This document shows, piece by piece, positions 16,052 through 24,100 of a stretch of DNA of 64,000 bases; position 1 is the stretch's first letter; every line of letters starts with the position of its first letter. The translations under genes and the position numbers were made by a program. A model generated the notes under the pieces. The model was not told the origin of the DNA. It was given only the letters and a program-made list of their open reading frames with translations, and ran no database searches. This stretch comes from an uncultured Bacilli bacterium (lineage in GTDB: Bacteria; Bacillota_I; Bacilli_A; RF39; UBA660), in the NCBI GenBank assembly GCA_934097015.1, contig CAKONF010000001.1:62001-126000 (forward strand). Reading direction: 5' to 3'.

Positions 16052-16987
16052 TTGAAACAATGTGTTATGATATACAATCCTAACAGTGGTCATACAATGA
16101 ATGAAGAAAACTTAAAAAGTGCAAAAAAAATATTTCCAGAGTATGGATATAATTTAAAGATTATTCCAACACAATATGCAGGACATGCTAAAGAAATAGT
16201 AAGTCATTTGGAATATGTTGATTTAGTTGTTAGTGTTGGTGGAGATGGAACATTTAATGAAGTAGTTACTGGAAACTATTTAAGAACTAATAGGCTTTTA
16301 ATTGCAAACATTCCAGTTGGAACGTGTAATGATGTTGGTACAATGTTTGGATATGGAAAGAATTTCGAAGCAAATTTAAAATTACTTCTTGAGGGCGAAG
16401 TAAAGAAAATTGATATATGTATTGTAAATGAAAGACCGTTTGTTTATGTTGCTGGGCTAGGTAAATTTATTAATATTGCTTATGATACTCCTAGATATTT
16501 AAAAAAGAAATATGGTTATTTTGCTTATTTAATAGAAGGTATTAAAGATTATTTTAGACCTATAAAATCTTATTATATAGATTTTGAAGTTAATGGACTT
16601 AAAAAAAGTGGGTATTATTCTTTTATATTAGTTAGTAATGCTAATAGAATTGCGGGTATAAATAATTTTTATAAAGATGTTAAATTAGATGATAATCAGT
16701 TTGAAGTATTGTTATGTAATTTTCCTAGTAGAAGAAGTATTATAAAAGCATTAAGATTGTTAATAGATCATGATCCTAATAACATTAGTGGTATAGAATT
16801 TTATAAAACTAATGAGATAGATTTTAAATTTTTACAATATCCTAAAAAGGCATGGTGTATTGATGGTGATAAATTAGATAGGGCAGTACTAGAATATAAT
16901 TTTAGTACAGTTAATGATTTTGATGTAATGATGCCTAAAAAGAATGTAAAAAAACTCTTTACTAGAGATATTAATTTAGATGATTAA
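16052..16987 (+). CDS. Diacylglycerol kinase-family lipid kinase
   Basis: A 311-residue cytoplasmic or membrane-peripheral kinase of the DagK/YegS family that phosphorylates a lipid such as diacylglycerol with ATP. The N-terminal catalytic domain shows MIYNPNSG, the nucleotide-binding SVGGDGTFNEVV and NIPVGTCNDVGTMFG; the C-terminal beta domain has CIDGDKL. Start TTG at 16052 sits 8 bases after AAAGGG; GTG 16043 overlaps that site. No operon partner; the convergent gene is yfhO. Confidence 0.85.
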   Translation: MKQCVMIYNPNSGHTMNEENLKSAKKIFPEYGYNLKIIPTQYAGHAKEIVSHLEYVDLVVSVGGDGTFNEVVTGNYLRTNRLLIANIPVGTCNDVGTMFGYGKNFEANLKLLLEGEVKKIDICIVNERPFVYVAGLGKFINIAYDTPRYLKKKYGYFAYLIEGIKDYFRPIKSYYIDFEVNGLKKSGYYSFILVSNANRIAGINNFYKDVKLDDNQFEVLLCNFPSRRSIIKALRLLIDHDPNNISGIEFYKTNEIDFKFLQYPKKAWCIDGDKLDRAVLEYNFSTVNDFDVMMPKKNVKKLFTRDINLDD

Positions 16988-17008
16988 TAAAAGATTATTG
17001 TATTTAAA

Positions 17009-17047
17009 TAAAAAAAGTTTAGTTTTAATTTACTAAGCCTTTTTTTG
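17009..17047. terminator. Shared terminator between lipid kinase and yfhO-like gene
   Basis: AAAAA-x-GTTTAGT pairs with ACTAAGC-x-TTTTT, giving A and T runs on both flanks, so it can serve both convergent genes. Confidence 0.65.
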
Positions 17048-19585
17048 TTGTTTTTTATTGATTACTAAATAAGTTATAGTAATTATTAATGTTGTTATAC
17101 TTATAGATATACCTATATCTAAATTATTAGGAATATATTTTAATTCTATGTTGTTTTCTCCTTTTTTTAAATCAAATCCTAATAGACTATCATTAATTTT
17201 ATAAGTTTTTATTTCTTTATTATTTGAATATACTTTCCATCCTTTATCGTATGGTATAGATGTATATATTGAAGTATCATTTTGAAGTGTAATATTTCCT
17301 TTTATATTATTTTCTTTGAAATTAGTAATGTTTATTCTATTTGAATTTAGTATGTTATAGGCTTCTATAAATTTATTATTTTCTATAGTATAAATATCTA
17401 TTTCTTCATTTAAGTATGTTTTATAAGATACATATATTTCTACATTGTTATCATTAGATGTTGTATTTATTATATATTCTTCATCATATGAATTACATTC
17501 TTTAAATGTTCTATTTAGTTTTATTTGTATATCATTTATATTGATATTATTTTTATAATATATTTTATCATTTATTATAATATAATTAATTTGTGTATTG
17601 TTTGAATATAGATATATATTATCAAATTCATTTATATAATTATATTTAACTATTGTTTCTTTTTTATTTTGTGTAATTATTTCTCTGTTGTCAAGTGTTA
17701 ATCTATGAAATACATTTTCTATATTTGTTCCATAATTTATAAAATTATTTTGATATTCTATTGGATTTATAAAATTATTAGTCCATTTTTTTATTGATTT
17801 ATTTACTCCAAACATTAATCCTGTTGTGTAATTAAATTTATATGTTAAAGTATTATTTTTGTTTAATTCTAAATTATATCTTTTATTATCATTGTTTTTT
17901 CCAATCGTATATTTTATATCAAACATTAAATCGTATACTGGTGTATTTTGTTTATAATAATAACTATTGATTCTATTACCTGGTTGTCCTAAATCATTAT
18001 TTAATTCTGCTAGACTATTATATGCCATTGATGTAAATGTACTTTGTCCGTAATAGTTATACCATGCTCCATCATTAAGAGTTAGTATTGTGTTTTTTTC
18101 AGTTCTATAAAACAATTCATTATCTTTTTCTTTGATTTCACTTATACTTTCATGTACGTTATTGTATGTTGAATAAAATTCATCAATGTATTGTAAAATA
18201 TCCCAATTATGATTTACTGATATTACACATTCGATAGAGCATACAATTATAAATAAAAGTGTACTTAAATTTTTAAATCTTGGATAGAAATGATATAGGG
18301 TATAGATTAAGAAATAAGTTGATATTAATAAATAATTTATTGTTATCATATTTGATGTTATATTGTTATATTTTGTTAAGTATACAAATGTTATGAATAA
18401 TAGACAAATAACATATGTTATTAAAATTTTTGTAAAAGATATTTCTTTTATGTTTTTTAATGAATAAGCACATGTTAATATAAGTATGAAACTATATATA
18501 AATGAATATCTATATGGCAAATCATTTGGTACATGGAATGCGTGCCATATATAATCTAAAGGAGCAACATAAAATGAAGTTAATAAGAATATAAGAATTA
18601 ATGTGTATACTATTTTTCTTTTAATATTGATTTTTTTATTAAGTATGAATAATAAATATAAGCCTATAGATAGTATTCCGCATGATACGTTTGGAGCATT
18701 TGATATGTCTGATGCAAATACTGTTTTTGTTATTCCAGTTAAATGATTTTTAAAAAAGTTAATTATAGTGAATGCATAATATTGTTCTGTTGGAATAGTT
18801 CCCATAGTTGCATTTGTACTTTTTAAAGATTCATACATTGGTATTAGTTCAAATGCTAATAGTAAACCAGCAATTAAAGAACATATTGCAAATTTTAAAC
18901 ATTTTTTTGATATTTTTTTAACGTTAAATTTTTTTGTTTTAATTATTAAATATGATAAGAAATATATACATGAATAAATACATATCATATATCCTATAAA
19001 ATAATTTGTGAATAATATTAATATTAAAGATAGTGTATATAAAACTCCATTATCTTTATTAATTATATTTTCTATACCTAACGTTATTAAAGGAAGAATG
19101 TACATTCCATCTAACCACATTATATTCCAATAGTATGCTGTAAAATATGCTGAGTATCCGTAAAGAAGTGATATTCCTATCATATATAATTTGTTTGTAT
19201 TAAATTTTTTATGTATATAATATGAGCATGTGATACAAGATAATATACTTTTTAAACCTATTATTATTGAATAAGACATTATAATATTTCTTCTTTTGAA
19301 TAAAAACATTATTATATTTAGTGGTGATGATAAGTAATTAAAAAAGTTTCTGAAATACGGTAGTCCTAATCCTGTATTAAAACTATATATAATGTTTGTA
19401 CCTTTTTTTATTCTGTCGTATAGTTCTGCTAGCATGGGTCCGTATTGATGAAAAAAATCTATTGTTAGAAGTGAATTTCTACCAAATGGTGCAACATCTT
19501 GTAGTATATATATTGTAGATATTATTGATACTCCTAATATAAATACTACTATTAAATATCCATATTTTTTTAAAAAGTTTTTCAT
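17033..19585 (-). CDS. YfhO-family membrane glycosyltransferase-like protein
   Basis: An 850-residue polytopic membrane protein of the YfhO type. It has about a dozen N-terminal helices with the first-loop motif LLTIDFFHQYGPMLAELYDR and SFNTGLGLPYFRNFF, then a long extracytoplasmic domain (about 480-820) and a last helix before a Lys-rich end. The family is GT-C-like and implicated in sugar transfer to cell-wall or lipid glycopolymers. Start 19585 fits AGGTGG. Its promoter region is separated from the repeat block by about 75 bases. Confidence 0.85.
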   Translation of the reverse strand: MKNFLKKYGYLIVVFILGVSIISTIYILQDVAPFGRNSLLTIDFFHQYGPMLAELYDRIKKGTNIIYSFNTGLGLPYFRNFFNYLSSPLNIIMFLFKRRNIIMSYSIIIGLKSILSCITCSYYIHKKFNTNKLYMIGISLLYGYSAYFTAYYWNIMWLDGMYILPLITLGIENIINKDNGVLYTLSLILILFTNYFIGYMICIYSCIYFLSYLIIKTKKFNVKKISKKCLKFAICSLIAGLLLAFELIPMYESLKSTNATMGTIPTEQYYAFTIINFFKNHLTGITKTVFASDISNAPNVSCGILSIGLYLLFILNKKINIKRKIVYTLILIFLLTSFYVAPLDYIWHAFHVPNDLPYRYSFIYSFILILTCAYSLKNIKEISFTKILITYVICLLFITFVYLTKYNNITSNMITINYLLISTYFLIYTLYHFYPRFKNLSTLLFIIVCSIECVISVNHNWDILQYIDEFYSTYNNVHESISEIKEKDNELFYRTEKNTILTLNDGAWYNYYGQSTFTSMAYNSLAELNNDLGQPGNRINSYYYKQNTPVYDLMFDIKYTIGKNNDNKRYNLELNKNNTLTYKFNYTTGLMFGVNKSIKKWTNNFINPIEYQNNFINYGTNIENVFHRLTLDNREIITQNKKETIVKYNYINEFDNIYLYSNNTQINYIIINDKIYYKNNININDIQIKLNRTFKECNSYDEEYIINTTSNDNNVEIYVSYKTYLNEEIDIYTIENNKFIEAYNILNSNRINITNFKENNIKGNITLQNDTSIYTSIPYDKGWKVYSNNKEIKTYKINDSLLGFDLKKGENNIELKYIPNNLDIGISISITTLIITITYLVINKKQQKKA

Positions 19586-19718
19586 AAGTACCACCTAATT
19601 AAAATTATATAATATAGGTTATTTTTATTCAATTTTTTATTTGTCTTTTTTTGTTTTATTTTGATAAGTTTTTAGAAGTTTTGTCGAATGACTTTATTTT
19701 ATTATTAGATTGTATTAG

Positions 19719-19724
19719 TATAAC
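19719..19724 (+). promoter_or_regulatory. Conserved -10 of peptide mRNA (copy B)
   Basis: TATAAC within TTAGT-ATA-ACTAA is conserved in copies A and B and nearly so in C, about 75-80 bases before the peptide start. No -35 consensus is obvious; a TTTTGTCGAA segment further upstream is conserved in all three. Confidence 0.4.
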
Positions 19725-19799
19725 TAATCGAACGTCTGGGTTGATGTCTACCTTACGAACTGAATTATAAAAGAGTAAAAGTAGTAAGGTGGTGATATT

Positions 19800-19874
19800 A
19801 TGTTCAAAAATTTAGAAAAATTTATGAATAGAATCATTGTTATTTTAATATTACTCTTCTTGGATAAAGAATAA
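19800..19874 (+). CDS. Short hydrophobic peptide, candidate type I toxin (copy B)
   Basis: A 24-residue peptide: MFKNLEKFMNR, then one membrane helix, then LDKE. The binding site GTAAGGTGG (19784-19792) is strong but can be masked by CTACCTTAC in its own leader (19748-19756). The same leader segment can instead pair with AAGGTAG in the 3' untranslated region (from 19927). Those alternative pairings are what regulated type I toxin mRNAs use. Differs from copy C mainly by start codon. Confidence 0.65.
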   Translation: MFKNLEKFMNRIIVILILLFLDKE

Positions 19875-19883
19875 TTAAATTAA

Positions 19884-19966
19884 AATAAAAACATCCGCCA
19901 CTCAGTTAGGACGGATGCCTGCAACCAAGGTAGACATCTAACCTACAGGGGGTAGACGTTCTACTT
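19884..19966 (-). ncRNA. Candidate antisense antitoxin RNA, copy B
   Basis: The minus-strand promoter is TTGACA (20001-19996), 17 bases, TATTAT (19978-19973). The RNA would run about 80 bases to a terminator hairpin (CATCCG with CGGATG, 19917-19892) followed by TTTTTATTTT. It is fully complementary to the 3' untranslated region of the copy B peptide mRNA, including the segment that clamps the leader. Confidence 0.7.
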
Positions 19967-19979
19967 GATTAAATAATAG

Positions 19980-20012
19980 CATTTGATATAGTGATTGTCA
20001 AATGTTTTTTTT
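19980..20012 (+). terminator. Terminator of peptide mRNA, copy B
   Basis: CATTTGA pairs with TCAAATG, followed by eight Ts. Overlaps the antisense promoter on the other strand. Confidence 0.8.
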
Positions 20013-20179
20013 ATGTAGATTTTACTAAAAATGTAGAAATATGATAAGTTTTTGGAAGTTTTGTCGAAAATCTTTAATTTATTATTAGATTGTATTAGTA
20101 TAACAAATCGAACGTCTGGGTTGATGTCTACCTTACTAACTGAATTATTAGAGAGTAAAAGTAGTAAGGTGGTGATAAT

Positions 20180-20254
20180 GTGTTCAAAAATTTAGAAAAA
20201 TTTATGAATAGAATCATTGTTATTTTAATATTACTCTTCTTAGATAAAGAATAA
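20180..20254 (+). CDS. Short hydrophobic peptide, candidate type I toxin (copy C, GTG start)
   Basis: The same 24-residue product as copy B, but the ATG has become GTG through a rearranged start (GATAATGTG versus GATATTATG). An overlapping ATG at 20178 gives only five codons. The binding site AGTAAGGTGG can pair with CTACCTTACT in the leader, as in copy B. The weaker start and lost terminator suggest this copy may be attenuated. Confidence 0.55.
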   Translation: MFKNLEKFMNRIIVILILLFLDKE

Positions 20255-20261
20255 TTAAATT

Positions 20262-20348
20262 AAAATAAAAACATCCGCCACTCAGTTAGGACGGATGTCT
20301 TCCAACACAAAGGTAGACATCTAACCTACAGGGGTAGACGTTCTACTT
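20262..20348 (-). ncRNA. Candidate antisense antitoxin RNA, copy C
   Basis: Minus-strand TTGACA (20384-20379), 18 bases, TATTAT (20360-20355), then about 85 bases to the conserved CATCCG...CGGATG hairpin and T run. Retained although the peptide-side terminator has decayed. Confidence 0.6.
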
Positions 20349-20403
20349 TATTAAATAATAACATTTATTATATATAGTTGTCAATTGATAATGGAGGGTT
20401 TTG

Positions 20404-20858
20404 ATGAAAAATAAATTGCAGATAATAAATAAAATGTATCATGATGAAAGTATTAGAACTTATATTGTATTAGAAGATAAAAAGTATTATATAAGTCTAT
20501 ATGATGTTGTATTAAAATTAACTAATTATAAAAATATACAATCTTTTATAGTACGTTTAAAAAAAAATTATTATTAGAACAAAATAAAGTTATTTATAAT
20601 TTTAAAACTTTTAATTTAGTAAAAAAGGGAGAGGGTAGGTATAAAAGAACTGAAATGATAGATTTTGATAGTTTAATTATTCTATTAGATTATATTCCTG
20701 TTAGAAATAAAGAATATGTTAAAGATTTTTTATAGATTAAATAACTCTATTTTAAACGTGTTAATTTAATTGATAAGGGTTTAATATATAACGATACAAA
20801 TAAATTCATTAAAAATATTTATTTAGATGGTAGAATATTTGTACTTGTAAAACGTTAA
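20404..20858 (+). pseudogene. Disrupted BRO-N/DinD-like gene
   Basis: ATG at 20404 after GGAGGG opens a 57-codon frame ending at 20577. Its sequence (KYYISLYDVVLKLTNYKNIQSFIVRLKK) resembles BRO-N/phage-antirepressor and DinD N-termini. The frame breaks in a run of nine As near 20559-20567. Shifting one base continues sensibly for about 55 codons to a TAG at 20732-20734, then further shifts reveal a tail ending KNIYLDGRIFVLVKR at 20858. A decayed gene is the simplest reading; slippage at the A run could still give some product. It separates the repeats from the secretion locus. Confidence 0.65.
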
Positions 20859-20898
20859 CATTTATTATAAAATTATTTTAGAGTAGAAGGTGTTTCTA

Positions 20899-21150
20899 GT
20901 GGATAATAAAGTTAATGTTGATTTGATAGTTCCTAGTATTGGAGAGAGATATAATATATTTATTCCAGTAAATAAAACTATTGGGGAAGTTATTGTTATT
21001 CTTAATAATACAATAAATAATATGACAGGTTATTTTCCTATAGTAAATAATTTATCTATTTTGGATGTTGTTAGTAATAAAATATATGGAAGTAATGTAG
21101 ATGTAAAAAGTGCTGGTATAAAAAATGGTGCTATACTTGCATTAATATAG
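20899..21150 (+). CDS. esaB: EsaB/YukD-like ubiquitin-fold T7SS protein
   Basis: An 83-residue cytoplasmic protein with the ubiquitin-like pattern of YukD/EsaB: N-terminal strand VNVDLIVPSIGERYNIFIP, helix around IGEVIVILNNTIN, and C-terminal IKNGAILALI. GTG at 20899 is preferred because AGAAGG lies eight bases upstream; GTG 20890 overlaps it. Seven bases before essC. In type VIIb systems this protein associates with or regulates the secretion apparatus. Confidence 0.85.
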   Translation: MDNKVNVDLIVPSIGERYNIFIPVNKTIGEVIVILNNTINNMTGYFPIVNNLSILDVVSNKIYGSNVDVKSAGIKNGAILALI

Positions 21151-21157
21151 GTGTAAT

Positions 21158-24100
21158 ATGAGGTTAGTATTAGAAAGTAAAGACCAATTAACTATTACTA
21201 AATTACCTAACACTGTATCCGGTAATTATTGGATAATTGATGATAATAATAAAAATCTACTTAATGTTAGTGTAGAAAATGATAGTTGGGTATTGAATAG
21301 CAATACAGAGATAAAAATTAGCAACAACATTAATAATGATAAATTAAGTAATATTAATTATTTAGAAAAAGTTATTTTAGAAGAAAATAAATATTATTAT
21401 ATTACTAATATAATGACTAAAGAAAATTATATATTATATACTTTACCTAGTTATGAATATTATGAAAACTTTGTTATAGATTATAATCAAAACAATAATA
21501 TAATTATTGGTAATGGTAAAAATAGTGATATAGGAATTAATAATAGTTTGTTTAATGATAAAGATATTAGTATAGAATATGATAAAAAAAGCAACAATAT
21601 ATTATTTAAAAACTTAAATGAAAAAAGTAATAGTTTTATAAATTATAGAAAATGTAATAGTTGTTATTTAAGTAATGGAGATATTATATTTAAAAATGGT
21701 ATATTTATTTATTATTTTGGTAGTTTATTGTTAGTTAGTAATAATAAACATGATTTAGTATTTAATTCTTTAAGAGTTAATAAAAGATTAATTAAAGAAA
21801 ATGAAAAAAAGGATTACAGTAATTTAATAGATAAAGATGTTAAAGTATTTGATAAAAATAGTATGTTTCAAAGACCTCCAAGGTTTAAAAGGAAGATAGA
21901 ACATAAAGAATTTAATATTGATAGTCCTACACAAAAAGAAAATGACGAAGAAACTCCATTAATATTTACAATAGCTCCTATGATGACTATGGGAATGATG
22001 AGTTTAGTAACTGGAATGAGTAGTTTAGGAAAAGTATTAAATGGTGAAAGTACAGTAAAACAAGAATTAGGTTCACTTTTAATGTGTGGATGTATGTTGC
22101 TTTCTATGATAGTGTTTCCGTTAATTCAAAAGTTTTATGATAAAATGAAAAAAGCGCAAAAAGAAAGAAAACGAAGAAGAAAATATAAAAAGTATATTAG
22201 TAGTAAACACGATGAAATATTTAAAGAAATAAATTTTCAAAAACAAGTTATGATAGAAGATAATTTACCTATAGATAAAGTAAGAGATATAATTTTATCT
22301 AGAAGTAGAAATTTATGGGATAGAAAATTAGAACATGAAGATTTTTTAAATTTAAGACTTGGTATTGGAAATACTAAACCCGATATAGAAATTAAATATC
22401 CTGAAAGCCATTTTACTTTAGAAGAAGATGATTTAAAAGATATAATAGATGATTTAGTGAATGAAAGTAAAGATATTACTGATGTCCCTATTACACTTAA
22501 TTTTAGAACTAATAATAAGACTGGTGTAATAGGTGATAATAATAATTTATATAATATGTTAGATAATTTAATGCTACAGATAATGGCTTATCATGGATAT
22601 GATATGTTAAGAATTTGTATATTGACTAATAATAATGTTTATTGGGATAAGTATAGAAACTTACCTTATTTGTGGAATAATGATAAAAGTATAAGATATT
22701 ATGCTAGTAATAAAGAAGATATTAATAAAGTATGTAGTTATTTAATGGAAGAATATAATTATAGAAAAGAAGTATATGAAGATGGTACTGTATTTAATCC
22801 ATATTATTTAATTATTACTGATGATATTAATAGTGTTAAGAATAATGTATTTGTTAGTGAAATATTAAAGAATCGTAGTAATTTGGGTTATAGTTTGCTT
22901 ATGTGCGTTAATAAATTAGATTTATTGCCTAATGAATGTAATATGTTTGTTAATTTAAGTAATGAAGTATGTGGTATATTTACTAATCAAATGACTATGG
23001 ATAATCAAATTGCTTTTAAGAAAGATGTTGTTAATTTTTCTTTAAGAAATGCAATTGCTAATATTAGTAATATTCCTATGGATATAAATAATGGTAAATT
23101 TGTTTTGCCTAAAAAATATGGTTTCTTAGAAATGTATGATGTTGGAAATGTGAATCAACTTAATATTGTTAATCGTTGGAAGAATAATGATGTTATCAAT
23201 AGTTTGAGTTGTCCTGTTGGTATTGATGAACAGGGTGAATTATTCAATATTGATTTACATGAAAAGGCTCATGGACCTCATGGATTAGTTGCAGGTATGA
23301 CTGGTAGTGGTAAGTCTGAATGGATTATTACTTATATATTATCTATGGCAATTAATTATAGTCCTGAAGAAGTTCAATTTGTACTTATAGATTATAAGGG
23401 TGGAGGACTTGCGTTAACATTTGATAATAGAGAAAATAATATTAAATTGCCACATGTAGTTGGTACTATTACGAACTTAGATATTGTTGAGATTAAAAGA
23501 AGTTTAGCCAGTATAGAGAGTGAACTTAAAAGACGTCAAGCAATGTTTAAGAAAGCTCGTGAAATACTAAATGAAAGTAGTATGGATATATATAAATATC
23601 AAGATTATTATAGACAAGGTAAACTTAGTGATCCAATGAGTCATTTATTTATAATAAGTGATGAGTTTGCTGAATTAAAAGTACAACAACCTGAGTTTAT
23701 GGATAAACTTATTAGTACAGCAAGAATTGGACGTAGTTTAGGAGTGCATTTGATACTTGCTACTCAGAAACCGAGTGGGGTTGTAGATGACCAAATATGG
23801 TCTAACTCTAAATTTAGAGTATGTTTAAAAGTACAAGATAAGAGTGATTCAAATGATATGATTAAATGTCCTGATGCTGCTATGATAAAAGAAACTGGTA
23901 GATTTTTCTTACAAGTTGGATATAATGAATTATTTATGAAAGGACAAAGTGCTTATGCTGGAATGCCATATTATGAAAGTGATAAAAAAATTACCGTTGT
24001 TAATTCTAGTATAGATTTTGTTGATGAAATAGGTAGTATTATAAAACGCGGTGATGTTAAAAAGAATAATACTCAATATGTTCATAAAGGTGAAGAGTTG

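Larger units (their letters stand above)
19660..20011 (+). repeat. ~350-bp repeat, copy B
   Basis: Direct tandem partner of copy C (20041-20386) and inverted partner of copy A (9556-9909). Contains a peptide gene, antisense RNA, both terminators, and inverted 5'/3' segments. Only about 30 bases separate B from C. Confidence 0.9.
20041..20386 (+). repeat. ~350-bp repeat, copy C
   Basis: Very similar to copy B through the peptide gene and antisense RNA. The right end has diverged: the CATTTGA/TCAAATG terminator is lost, and the antisense promoter spacer is 18 rather than 17 bases. Read-through into the disrupted gene at 20404 is therefore possible. Confidence 0.9.

Noticed and set aside
20178..20195. 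ATG overlapping the GTG start of peptide copy C
   Set aside because: It gives only five codons before a stop; the GTG keeps the conserved peptide.
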